48,361 nt of DNA from Desulfococcaceae bacterium. GTDB lineage: Bacteria; Desulfobacterota; Desulfobacteria; Desulfobacterales; Desulfosalsimonadaceae. Numbering within the stretch: position 1 is the first letter of the stretch; the number at the start of each line of letters is the position of its first letter. Made by a program: the position numbers and the translations under genes. A model generated the notes under the pieces. The model made no database searches, was not told the DNA's origin, and saw only the letters and a list, made by a program, of their open reading frames with translations. The DNA lies in NCBI GenBank assembly GCA_030145385.1, contig JAQYVU010000028.1, forward strand, positions 1 to 48,361. The letters run 5' to 3'. Positions 10,016 through 18,693 of this stretch are shown in pieces.

Positions 10016-11176
10016 TTATTTGATCAAATTTTCAGCATGTTGACTGATTTTTTCATAAACTGTTCGAATGGGAATATTTTTTTTATGGGCAATGGCCCGG
10101 CAAACCTCATACTCCGGCACAATCCGGAACCGGCCGTCCGGTGTGGTGACTTTCTTGGCTGCGACCGGACCGTAATCGGTTTTGATTGTGACAGCTTCTC
10201 TGTCCAGCAGACGTCTTTCCACATCAAAATAACGGACTCCCAGCGTTGTGGTTTCCGACAGAATCCGGCGAATAACAGATTCCTTTGCATTTTGATGACA
10301 TAAGACCTGAAGCAACGTCCCCGGACGGTTTTTTTTCATAAAAGCAGGCACCAGGTACACATCCAATGCCCCGTCCTCAAACAAGCGTTCCATTAAAAAA
10401 CCAAATACTTCCGGGTTCATATCATCAATCGATGTTTCAATCATGGTTACGGTATCAGACCGTGATATTGATTTTCCTAAAAAAATCCGCAAAAGGTTCG
10501 GGATCTTTTCAAGATCACGGGTCCCGCTCCCATAACCGATTTTCGAAACCAGCATGTCCGGCATCTTGCCAAAGGTTTCCGCCAGGGTGGAAATGATGAC
10601 TGCCCCGGTGGGAGTTACCAGTTCAAAAGGGATTTCAGTTCCATACACCGGGATATTTTTTAATATCTCAATGGTTGCCGGGGCGGGAACCGGCAGTTTA
10701 CCGTGGGAACAGTTGATAAAACCGTTTCCAAGAGGAATTTTTGATGCAGAAATCTTCTTAAGCCCTAAATAATCCGCACAAAGAGCGGTCCCCACAATAT
10801 CGACGATTGCATCAACGCCGCCAACCTCATGGAAATGGACATGTTCTTTGGGGCACCCGTGAATTTTGGATTCCGCATCCGCCAGTTTTTCAAACATTTT
10901 AAGGCTTAAATCTTTGACAGCGCTGTTAAGGGAACTGCGCTCAATCATATCACGGATGGCCGCATAATCACGTGCCGCATGACTCTTGACAATCACGTCG
11001 ATCTTTTTAGCCGCAATTCCCATTTTTGATATTGCAGTGACGGCAAGATCAAAATCGGTTAAAAGGTCCGTCTTCAGGGCATCTTCCAACCATTTCACCG
11101 GCACGCCCAGATCAACAAAAGCACCGAGGGTCATGTCCCCGCTGATTCCCGAGAAGCAGTCAAAATGAGCGATCAT
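10016..11176 (-). CDS. larC: LarC-like nickel-pincer cofactor (nickel insertion) protein
   Basis: LarC (formerly DUF111) inserts nickel into the pincer nucleotide cofactor of lactate racemase-type enzymes. 386 residues, typical length. The family start HFDCFSGISGDMTLGAF is present, as is HVHFHEVGGVDAIVDIVG, which holds the His/Glu cluster. It overlaps the upstream M20 peptidase gene by 4 bases. larA, larB and larE are not in the window, so the client enzyme must be elsewhere or this LarC serves another member of the LarA family (inference). Confidence 0.93.
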   Translation of the reverse strand: MIAHFDCFSGISGDMTLGAFVDLGVPVKWLEDALKTDLLTDFDLAVTAISKMGIAAKKIDVIVKSHAARDYAAIRDMIERSSLNSAVKDLSLKMFEKLADAESKIHGCPKEHVHFHEVGGVDAIVDIVGTALCADYLGLKKISASKIPLGNGFINCSHGKLPVPAPATIEILKNIPVYGTEIPFELVTPTGAVIISTLAETFGKMPDMLVSKIGYGSGTRDLEKIPNLLRIFLGKSISRSDTVTMIETSIDDMNPEVFGFLMERLFEDGALDVYLVPAFMKKNRPGTLLQVLCHQNAKESVIRRILSETTTLGVRYFDVERRLLDREAVTIKTDYGPVAAKKVTTPDGRFRIVPEYEVCRAIAHKKNIPIRTVYEKISQHAENLIK

Positions 11177-12324
11177 GATGTATAAGTGCCGTTAGAATGA
11201 ATAGCAATAATCTCAAGCAGCAGCCTGACGGTCTTTTCCATATCGGCTATCCGGATGGATTCTCGGACACTGTGAATGTCTTTCATCCCCGTGCCGATCA
11301 CACCGGTGATAATGCCTTTTTTAAAAAAAACATTGGCATCCGATCCGCCGCCGGTTTTTTTCGTTATCACCTGTCTTCCCAGATTTCCAGCCGCCTGCTT
11401 TGCCAATACGACTACCGGGTGGTCATCCGGAACAAAAGTTCTGCAAAATTCGTTTTCAATATCAATATCCAGCCGGGGCAGAGAACCCGATACATTTTCT
11501 TTTCTGTAATCTTCGACAACATTTTCAAAGGCGGCGACAATTTTGCGGGTCACATTTTCCAGTTTGGCCTCATCATGACTTCTGGCCTCACCTTTAATCC
11601 GCACCAGGTTCGGCACAATATTGGTAGCGCCGCGAGCTTCAATTAACCCGATATTGCAGGTGGTTTCCGAGTCAATCCGGCCAAGCTCAAGTCCTGCGAT
11701 TGCCCGACTGGCCAGCCAAATGGCATTGATCCCATTTTCCGGCTCCGCCCCCGCGTGCGCATCCTTGCCGTGAACGGCAATTTCAAACCGGTTTGCAGCA
11801 GGCGCCCGGGTGATAATACATTCAGTGTCTGCGGTATCGACGGCATAACCGTATTTTGCGGAAAGCAGATTAAAATCAAGATTTTTTGCCCCCAGCAAAC
11901 CGATCTCTTCACAGATGGTGATCACGATTTCCAACGGTCCATGGGGAAGATTGTTTTCATAAAGGATTTGCAATGTTTCAATAATAATCGCAATCGCACT
12001 TTTATCATCCGCCCCCAGAACGGTTGTGCCGTCACTGGTAAATACCCCGTCTTTAAATTGCGGTTTTACTCCGATACCCGGTTCCACAGTATCCATATGA
12101 GCATTTAACATGAGTGGGGGGACATCCCGGTTGCCCTTGATTTTGACAATGAGATTGCCCGTATCACTTCCGGCCTTATCACCGGCGCTGTCGATTAATA
12201 TTTCCCGGGCCATGGGTTCCAGCATTTTTCGAATTTCAGTAGAAATGCGGGCTTCCTGTCTTGAAACGCTGTCAATGGAAGCAAGGGATTTAAATGTTTC
12301 CGCCAGCCGATCACGATTAATCAT
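11173..12324 (-). CDS. M20 family metallopeptidase (PepT-like)
   Basis: Di-zinc exopeptidase of the M20 family, closest in pattern to PepT-like proteins. 383 residues. Visible metal and catalytic motifs: NAHMDTVEPG (His and Asp), GADDKSAIA (bridging Asp), ITICEEIGLLGAK (catalytic Glu-Glu), YAVDTAD, and a late GTGMKDIHSVRE with the final His. A lid domain lies between residues about 180 and 290. The stop overlaps larC's start (ATGA), so the two are co-translated; no functional link is known to me. Natural substrate unknown. Confidence 0.9.
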   Translation of the reverse strand: MINRDRLAETFKSLASIDSVSRQEARISTEIRKMLEPMAREILIDSAGDKAGSDTGNLIVKIKGNRDVPPLMLNAHMDTVEPGIGVKPQFKDGVFTSDGTTVLGADDKSAIAIIIETLQILYENNLPHGPLEIVITICEEIGLLGAKNLDFNLLSAKYGYAVDTADTECIITRAPAANRFEIAVHGKDAHAGAEPENGINAIWLASRAIAGLELGRIDSETTCNIGLIEARGATNIVPNLVRIKGEARSHDEAKLENVTRKIVAAFENVVEDYRKENVSGSLPRLDIDIENEFCRTFVPDDHPVVVLAKQAAGNLGRQVITKKTGGGSDANVFFKKGIITGVIGTGMKDIHSVRESIRIADMEKTVRLLLEIIAIHSNGTYTS

Positions 12325-12407
12325 ATGCTATTACTGCTCTTCTTCTAAAAATTTATTGACATAAACAAGGAGTTATTATTAGTTGAAACAATCACGGTAA
12401 AAAAAAT

Positions 12408-12505
12408 GGAAGTGCGCAGCTCACTGGTGGGGCTCCCGGACTTCAAATCCGGTGTGAGGCGTTAAAACCGTCTCGGGTGGGTTCGATTCCCATGCACTTC
12501 CGCCA
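12408..12505 (+). tRNA. selC: tRNA-Sec (anticodon TCA), CCA encoded
   Basis: A 95-base tRNA followed by an encoded CCA. It has the features that mark selenocysteine tRNA: an 8-bp acceptor stem (GGAAGTGC, 12408-12415, with GCACTTCC, 12494-12501), a long variable arm (GAGGCG...CGTCTC), and anticodon TCA (12443-12445) in the loop CTTCAAA. It would read UGA as selenocysteine with SelA, SelB and SelD, none of which are in this window. No neighbour on the same strand is close enough to suggest an operon. Confidence 0.97.
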
Positions 12506-12655
12506 TTCTTTTAATTTAATAATTTCTGTTTAATAATTTTAGTCGTTTATACTCTATTTTATCGTTTTTTCTGCTACAAAACAACTACACCATTTATACA
12601 AAGAAATTTTAATGCAGATAGTGCCTGCTTTTAAATGGATATAAATCAGGGTGCT

Positions 12656-13003
12656 TTATCTTTTCCATTCCCATCTAACAATTTCCTCATAAACCGCTTT
12701 TGGTATCTTAACAACCGTAACCAAAACCTTTGTTTGTCCCTGCTTGAGAAACCCGTTTAAAGTTGCATTTTCCAGTTCAAAGCCATTGATATCTACTGCG
12801 ACAACATTTAACATTACATCATCCGGCTCTCCATTATTTTTGACAAACACTTTAACGGTCAGGGAATAATTTTTACTGCCTTTTTCCATGATTAATGTAT
12901 CGATTTTTAGTACCGAAATATTGTCTGCAGCAATTGCATTTGACATCAGCATCATGTTAAGCGAAAAAAAGAATATAAATATGAGCCTGATTTTATTTTT
13001 CAT
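12656..13003 (-). CDS. Small secreted protein of unknown function
   Basis: I do not recognise a family. The 115-residue product has a Sec signal peptide (about residues 1-25, ending SNAIAA) and then a beta-rich stretch (VLKIDTLIMEKG, YSLTVKVFVKNN) suggestive of an immunoglobulin-like fold. No cysteines in the mature part. ATG at 13003 was chosen because GAGGGT lies 8 bases before it; an ATG four codons upstream lacks a site. It stands alone, with AT-rich flanks on both sides; nothing else is visible in 13016-13300. Confidence 0.7.
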   Translation of the reverse strand: MKNKIRLIFIFFFSLNMMLMSNAIAADNISVLKIDTLIMEKGSKNYSLTVKVFVKNNGEPDDVMLNVVAVDINGFELENATLNGFLKQGQTKVLVTVVKIPKAVYEEIVRWEWKR

Positions 13004-13314
13004 GGTTACCCTCATCGAACTTTATGTTAGTATATTTAAATCGGATTCTATTTAAAGTATGGAAAAAACCTGTTTAATAATATGATATTTATTCAATTTT
13101 TCAAAGATTTAGCCATGCTATTGAGACGGTTTTATTATTGTAAAATATATAATATATATTTTTTATAGTCTGGCAACAAGTATATTTATATCAATTCACA
13201 AAGATTTTCCAATTCAGACCTCATTCACCGGCCAGACATTGACCGAAAATTTGATCACCAACAGTTTTTCCATAAAGATTAAATCATGAACAGATTTCAA
13301 TAAAGGTGATACTC

Positions 13315-14433
13315 GTGCCGCAACCCATAACCATCATCGGTGGAAATATTGCCGGACTTTCAGCCGCTTATTATCTGGCCCGAAAAGGATGCCCGGTCAC
13401 GATTTATGAAAGCAGAATATGGGACAAACCCTGCGGCGGGGCAATCAGCATTGAGTATGCGAATTATCTGATAAATGAATTGGGCATTGACATCCATTCA
13501 ATGAACCGATTCATCCCGACTGTTCGTTTTTGCTTTACAAATAATCACACGGTTGAAACAGACGGCCTGTTTGCCATTGTTTCAAGATTCGACCTGCAGC
13601 AGCAGCTGATTCGAAGACTTGAAAGAGAAAGCAACATCAATATCATCTTTAAACACATTACCCTTAAAACCAGCGGCTCGCTCTCTTCTCAAACCGTTTT
13701 AGCCACCGGTTTTTCCGGATTCACACGCCAGATCATCGGAAAAGAATGGCATCAACGGGAATATGCCCTGGCATTAAAATATACGGGCCTTTGTCGGGCA
13801 GTACCCCAAAATCCCGGCCACCTGATGTTTTTTGACAGCCGCTTGAAGGGCTACGGGTGGGTCTTTTGCGGCAATAACAGCCTTTTTAACGTCGGTATCG
13901 GCGGACTGATTGAAAAAAAGATTATTTACCAAAAATTTGACGAATTTATCAAACTGGTTAATGACAGGTTTGGATATGACATCCGGCCGAATTCATCCCC
14001 GGATGCCTGGAAAATCCCCATTATGCTGAACAACTGGGAGACACCGGTATCATTTTACAAAAACGGAATCGAATTTATCGGCGCCGGTGATGTGCTGGGT
14101 CTGGCACACCCGGTCATTGCCGCAGGCATTGAACCGGCCTGGCAGTCCGGGTGGCTGCTGGGCGAAAGCTATGACCGGACGACCCATTCAATAAATATCG
14201 CGAAATACCGGCATCTGCTGAAAAAAAATCTGCAGCTCACCAGCCGGAAACCGTTTGATATTATAATTTCCAATATGCTTCGCATGAAATGTTTCCCTTT
14301 CAAAGATCATATGTCTTATGCTTTGATGAAGCTGTTTCACAAAAAGATTACCGGCCAGATCAAAAAATATCCCTGGTTTGCCATGGTTCATGACGGGAAT
14401 AAAAAAACAGGCTTTAAAACCGGCGCGTTTTGA
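13315..14433 (+). CDS. FAD-dependent oxidoreductase (geranylgeranyl reductase-like)
   Basis: Flavoprotein of the geranylgeranyl reductase/PHBH fold. The N-terminal dinucleotide-binding motif is ITIIGGNIAGLSAAYYLARK, followed by an acidic strand end (TIYES) and the CGGA motif seen in this family. A later GAGDVLGLAHPVIAAGIEPA segment is the second FAD-binding motif. About 372 residues. I prefer GTG at 13315, which has AAAGGTGA about 5 bases before it; a GTG at 13306 in frame is possible. It is 49 bases ahead of the adenine deaminase-like gene and may share its transcript. Substrate (isoprenoid or other) not determinable. Confidence 0.85.
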   Translation: MPQPITIIGGNIAGLSAAYYLARKGCPVTIYESRIWDKPCGGAISIEYANYLINELGIDIHSMNRFIPTVRFCFTNNHTVETDGLFAIVSRFDLQQQLIRRLERESNINIIFKHITLKTSGSLSSQTVLATGFSGFTRQIIGKEWHQREYALALKYTGLCRAVPQNPGHLMFFDSRLKGYGWVFCGNNSLFNVGIGGLIEKKIIYQKFDEFIKLVNDRFGYDIRPNSSPDAWKIPIMLNNWETPVSFYKNGIEFIGAGDVLGLAHPVIAAGIEPAWQSGWLLGESYDRTTHSINIAKYRHLLKKNLQLTSRKPFDIIISNMLRMKCFPFKDHMSYALMKLFHKKITGQIKKYPWFAMVHDGNKKTGFKTGAF

Positions 14434-14482
14434 GCATCTTACAAAAACCAGCGATTATCAAAAATCCGGGAAAAGAGTGATA

Positions 14483-16234
14483 ATGTATACTGAAACCACC
14501 AAATCATTAATGAACGTTGCACAGGGATCTGAAGCCGCGGACCTGGTGATTACCGGGGGACGGATATTCAACGTATTTACCGGTGAACTGCTCGACGGGT
14601 TCACTGTAGCCGTCAAACATGGAAAAATCGCCTATGTCGGCTGCGATCCCGAAACCGGGATCGGGGATCAGACAAAAATAATTTATGCGGACGGCAAAAC
14701 ACTGATACCCGGATTGATCGACGGCCATACCCATATTGCCTGGATGTTTACAGCGGAAAATTTTCTACAGCATGCCATGCGCAGCGGTACCACCACCATT
14801 ATTACGGAAATATTCGAGCCCTACCCTGTTTGCGGGAATCCAGGAGTACTTGAACTGCTGGCGTCTTTAAAGGATCAGCCGATAAAAATTTTCACGGTTG
14901 CGCCGGCCATGGTTTCAATCAGCCGCCGGACCCGGGGTATTTATCCAAAAAACCTGCGCCAACTCCTCTCACGCAGTGATGTGCTGGGCATCGGAGAATC
15001 TTACTGGCAGGGGATTCTGCAGGAACCCGATGTTTATCTTCCGGAATATCAAGCGGCCCTGGCCGTAAGAAAAACCATCGAAGGGCATTCTGCAGGCGCC
15101 AGCGAAAAAAAGTTAAACGCGTACACTGCGGCCGGCGTGTCATCCTGCCATGAGCCCATCCGGGCAGATGAAGCATTGGATCGATTGAGGCTCGGCCTTC
15201 ATGTAATGGTCAGGGAAGGAAGTGTCCGAAGAGAACTCAAGGAAATATCAAAAATAAAAGATGCCGGGGTGGATTTAAGACGTTTGACGCTGGTCTCTGA
15301 CGGTCTTTCCCCATCAGGAATTATTGAAAACGGGTATATGGAATATATCGTTCAAAAAGCAATCGATTATGGATTTAAACCCGAAGATGCCATCCGGATG
15401 GCAACCCTAAACATTGCCGAACATTTTTCATTAGACGGCCAGGTCGGCGCCATTGCACCGGGAAGATACGCGGATATCCTGATCATCCCGGACCTTAAGA
15501 CCATTGCTCCGGAAATGGTTATCAGCAACGGAAAAATCATTGCCCGGAACGGAAAACAACTGGTTGAACCGCGCCCCCATGCATTCTCCCTGAAAGCCCG
15601 AAAAAGCGTAACTCTGCCGAAAAAACTTGCGCCGTCTGATTTTTTAATAAAGACGGAAAGCCAAAATTCCTGTCAGGCCGTTCGCATCATCGAGATGATC
15701 ACCGACCTGGTCACTCGTGAAGAAAAAATTGAACTCCCGGTGACCAACGGCTGTATTGATGCGGATGTTAAAAACAATATTCTCAAAATTTCCGCCATTG
15801 ACCGGGCAATAACCCCCGGCGATATGTTTACCGGCTTTATTAAAGGATTCGGCCTGAAATCAGGAGCCTTTGCGCTCAGCGCCACATGGGATGCCGCGGA
15901 CATTATCGTGGTCGGGACCAATGAGGCGGATATGGCAACAGCCGTCAACCGCATTCATGAACTCCAGGGAGGGGCAGTGGTGGCTGACAAAGGAAAAATT
16001 ACAGAAGAACTGCCGTTTCCGATATTCGGCGTGATATCTGACCAGCCGATTGAAAAACTCGCCGCCCGGACAAAGGCCATCCAACAGGCTTTATCGGATT
16101 CCGGTGTGCCCCACCCGGATCCTTTGCTGTCAATTGCCACGCTCACCAGTGCCGCCATTCCGTTTTTCAAAATATGCGAGGAAGGGTATGTCCGGTTTAA
16201 AGACGGTGCAACGATGGGAGTGTTTGCCGATTAG
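14483..16234 (+). CDS. Adenine deaminase-like amidohydrolase
   Basis: Metal-dependent hydrolase related to adenine deaminase (adenine to hypoxanthine). 583 residues. It has the N-terminal amidohydrolase barrel with PGLIDGHTHI, then GHSAG..LNAYTAAGVSSCHE, LVSDGLSPSG and MATLNIAEHFSLDGQVGAIA, which match the family in order. The usual H-I-E-S-S and D-P-H-E metal segments are replaced (HIAWMFTAENF and TEIFEPYPV), so activity on adenine is uncertain. The frame is open upstream for 35 codons into the previous gene, but ATG at 14483 has a better context (AAAAGAG before it) and starts family similarity. Converges with the EEP nuclease gene. Confidence 0.82.
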   Translation: MYTETTKSLMNVAQGSEAADLVITGGRIFNVFTGELLDGFTVAVKHGKIAYVGCDPETGIGDQTKIIYADGKTLIPGLIDGHTHIAWMFTAENFLQHAMRSGTTTIITEIFEPYPVCGNPGVLELLASLKDQPIKIFTVAPAMVSISRRTRGIYPKNLRQLLSRSDVLGIGESYWQGILQEPDVYLPEYQAALAVRKTIEGHSAGASEKKLNAYTAAGVSSCHEPIRADEALDRLRLGLHVMVREGSVRRELKEISKIKDAGVDLRRLTLVSDGLSPSGIIENGYMEYIVQKAIDYGFKPEDAIRMATLNIAEHFSLDGQVGAIAPGRYADILIIPDLKTIAPEMVISNGKIIARNGKQLVEPRPHAFSLKARKSVTLPKKLAPSDFLIKTESQNSCQAVRIIEMITDLVTREEKIELPVTNGCIDADVKNNILKISAIDRAITPGDMFTGFIKGFGLKSGAFALSATWDAADIIVVGTNEADMATAVNRIHELQGGAVVADKGKITEELPFPIFGVISDQPIEKLAARTKAIQQALSDSGVPHPDPLLSIATLTSAAIPFFKICEEGYVRFKDGATMGVFAD

Positions 16235-16269
16235 CCCGATTTTCTCAAAAAGATATCGAGCGGTGTGCA

Positions 16270-17034
16270 TCATAGCTCAATGTCTGCCAGATACGGAAAA
16301 TGATCCGACGGATAGCGGCCATCAAATTCATCATGGATTATCCGGGCATCTTTTACATTAAAAGACGGATCGGCCAGAATCCAGTCCATGCGCGACAACT
16401 GGGGGACTCCGCTAAATCCATGATGGGTGTAGCTTTTTTCACACTCACTGCCCTGAATCCTCTCCCAGGTATCACAAAGACTGGTTTGCGGCAACGTCAG
16501 CACCGCATGGGCACGGGAAACGGGATCCTCATTAAAATCCCCCGTCAGAATGATGGGGTTTTTCTGTTGATTCACCCATTTTGAAATAATTTTTGCCTGG
16601 TGCCCCCGGGCTTCAACGCCCATGTTGTCCAGATGGGTGACGGCAGCAATAATTCTTTGATTTGATTTTTCAAGCCGGATCTGAGCAAAGCTGAGCATCC
16701 TCGGAAACGCACTGTCCCAATCCTTGCTTAAATGGACATCCGGTGTTTTGGACAACCAGAAATCCTTTCCCGCTTCTATGGTGCACTCTTTTTTTCTAAA
16801 AAAAAGAGTGGGGCACTGAATCGTTTTATCCGGGGTTCTGCCCGTCGTAACAATCTCATATTCCGGCAATTGGTCGCGCAGATACGTCAACTGGGTCCAT
16901 TTGCCTTCCTGGGTTCCGAGTATGACCGGCTGATAACGGTCAATAATTTTAACAACCATTTCACGACGATTCACCCAGGCGTTTTCTCCATCACGATCAT
17001 TTTCAAAACGCAAATTAAATGTCATTACCTTCAT
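16270..17034 (-). CDS. Endonuclease/exonuclease/phosphatase family protein
   Basis: Metal-dependent phosphodiesterase fold (EEP superfamily). 254 residues. Conserved motifs in order: MTFNLRFEN, ILGTQEGKW (metal-binding Glu), VTHLDNMG, ILTGDFNEDP (catalytic Asp-Asn) and YPSDHFPYLADI (Ser-Asp-His). No signal peptide, so cytoplasmic. Could act on DNA, phosphoinositides or another phosphodiester; sequence does not tell. Stands alone and converges with the deaminase-like gene 35 bases away. Confidence 0.9.
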   Translation of the reverse strand: MKVMTFNLRFENDRDGENAWVNRREMVVKIIDRYQPVILGTQEGKWTQLTYLRDQLPEYEIVTTGRTPDKTIQCPTLFFRKKECTIEAGKDFWLSKTPDVHLSKDWDSAFPRMLSFAQIRLEKSNQRIIAAVTHLDNMGVEARGHQAKIISKWVNQQKNPIILTGDFNEDPVSRAHAVLTLPQTSLCDTWERIQGSECEKSYTHHGFSGVPQLSRMDWILADPSFNVKDARIIHDEFDGRYPSDHFPYLADIEL

Positions 17035-17170
17035 GAAGCCTGCTAACTCCTGCTGGAAAATTGATGATAAATATGATAATCAGTAATCTAAAAATTTATC
17101 ATATTTCACAGGGCGAATCAACCGCCGCAATTTCAAAGCACAGATCAAAACGATACTCGCAGGAACAGGC

Positions 17171-17407
17171 ATGACGGATCGGCAAAGAATCATCGCTTCA
17201 AAATCCACCGGGCTCCATGATGTAAAGCTCAAAGACCGGGTCAGCTGTGCGCCGTTTGAACAGTTGCTGAACATCAGAATCATTGAAGCAGAAAACGCCA
17301 AAGCAACCCTGGCTATGCCATTTTATCATGAGAATAAAAGACCGGTACGGGGGTTTCATTCAACGTTTAAAATCGCCAGACACCGTCAGATAAAACACAA
17401 TTTATGA
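17171..17407 (+). pseudogene. Truncated hotdog-fold (PaaI-like) thioesterase remnant
   Basis: The 78-residue frame starts like a PaaI-family thioesterase (PFEQLLNIRIIEAENAKATL, then AMPF), but the family needs a further HGG active-site segment and about 60 more residues. After MPFYHENKRP the sequence turns into unrelated basic residues and stops. It has a fair ribosome site (AGGAACAGGC). I read it as a decayed 5' fragment; a small unrelated protein cannot be excluded. Confidence 0.45.
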
Positions 17408-17426
17408 TTTCTGAAAGCGCTTCGCC

Positions 17427-18179
17427 ATGCCGGTTAAAAACAAATTCAAGGAACTGATCTCAAAGTTATCAGCAATTAAAGTATATTATTCAATAATTAC
17501 CCGGTTTCTCATTTCGTTAAATGAAAAGTTCACACAACATCCGGCGGTTATTTTTTTTCAAAACCTGCCGATCCCCATACGCTTTTTCTCCCGCAAAAAC
17601 CCTGTTATTAATTATTTTTATAAATTAATCAGTACGCTTGTTGAAGCAGTCCTTCTGGTTGCCGCCACCGGGACACTGTGTTTTCTTATTTATTATACTA
17701 TGGGCATGTTTTGGTATTTATATCTGGGCACACCAATGGGGGATAAATTTATATCCCTGCATCCTGATCGGGCCCAAACCATTATTGCTCTTTCAGAACT
17801 TGACCTGATGTATTTTTGCGCTGAGGTGACGCTGTCATCATTTGTGATTTGCTTTGCGTTAAGTTCCATATGCCGGTTTATGCACATCAGCCACTATCTG
17901 TATCTTTCACAAGGATTATTCGGGAAACTGGTATACTGGGGCATCCCGCTCACCGTTGCGGTTTCATATTATATCAAAAAAGAATACGGTTTTTCCGACT
18001 GGGAAGTCACCGCCTGTATTGTCATGATTCCGACGTACCTGATGCTTATCAGTTGTTTTAAATATTCCCAAAAATTGATTCCGGAAATCGGAGATGTGCT
18101 CAAAATATCAGTACCATGGATCAAACATTCATATCAGCTGATTTATGTGAAAATCACTGATCTGACCCGGGAGTTATGA
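17427..18179 (+). CDS. Multi-pass membrane protein of unknown function
   Basis: Not recognised. 250 residues with a basic, amphipathic N-terminus (1-65) and at least four predicted membrane helices: about 68-95 (LVEAVLLVAATGTLCFLIYY), 121-147, 165-183 and 193-213. A soluble C-terminal tail follows. The ribosome site before ATG is poor. A Cys-rich small protein follows 23 bases later and may be co-transcribed. Confidence 0.7.
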   Translation: MPVKNKFKELISKLSAIKVYYSIITRFLISLNEKFTQHPAVIFFQNLPIPIRFFSRKNPVINYFYKLISTLVEAVLLVAATGTLCFLIYYTMGMFWYLYLGTPMGDKFISLHPDRAQTIIALSELDLMYFCAEVTLSSFVICFALSSICRFMHISHYLYLSQGLFGKLVYWGIPLTVAVSYYIKKEYGFSDWEVTACIVMIPTYLMLISCFKYSQKLIPEIGDVLKISVPWIKHSYQLIYVKITDLTREL

Positions 18180-18202
18180 TCCAATAAACAGGAGGACCAA
18201 CA

Positions 18203-18406
18203 ATGGAATGCAAAAAAGAAGAAAATCTCAGGGCCTGCAACTGCAGCTATGATCCGTGCGCCCGAAAAGGAATTTGCTGCGAATGCATCAGTTATCATTT
18301 AAAAAGCCGCCAGCTCCCGGCCTGCTGTTTTTCCAAAAATGCGGAGGCAACCTATGACCGGTCTTTTGAACATTTTGCCAGACTGGTGCAGGATAACAAA
18401 ATTTAA
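18203..18406 (+). CDS. Small cysteine-rich protein (DUF6485-like)
   Basis: 67-residue cytoplasmic protein with eight cysteines in a tight pattern: CNCSYDPCARKGICCEC, then LPACCF. This matches, from memory, the DUF6485 family of short Cys-rich proteins in anaerobes. The cysteines suggest a metal (zinc or iron-sulfur) site; function unknown. Strong ribosome site (AGGAGGACCAAC before ATG). Confidence 0.8.
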   Translation: MECKKEENLRACNCSYDPCARKGICCECISYHLKSRQLPACCFSKNAEATYDRSFEHFARLVQDNKI

Positions 18407-18693
18407 TCACAACCGAATGAGAAGTCTGTCTTTTCAGACGCATCATTCCTGAAGTTACTTATATCATAATTGCTGGAGAAAACTGCTGTGAGAACGATGG
18501 CGCACTTGAAAAACCCCATCAACACAATATTGCTGCAGGTGCCTGATCAGTGTTTTCAAGCGATGATTTGAATGTCCGACACAAGCAACATGGGCTTCCT
18601 GAACTCCATATGATACCGGTTGACAAAGCGGCTGGATTCTGATTGTGAGATTAATGAAAGGTAACTATATCATTTAATATATGGAGCACATTG
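18407..18693. other. bioB leader region
   Basis: 287 bases without a gene. Holds a small hairpin (GTCTG-TCTTTT-CAGAC) soon after the Cys-rich gene, a weak inverted pair CTTGAAAAAC / GTTTTCAAG, and a possible -35 box TTGACA at 18620-18625 whose -10 (TTGTGA after 17 bases) is poor. I saw no clear BirA operator. Confidence 0.4.

Noticed and set aside
14378-14482. A longer start for the adenine deaminase-like gene inside the FAD gene
   Set aside because: The added 35 residues are shadow sequence of the preceding gene; family similarity starts after ATG 14483.
18422-18445. Hairpin GTCTG-TCTTTT-CAGAC as a terminator
   Set aside because: Only 5 bp and no following T run.
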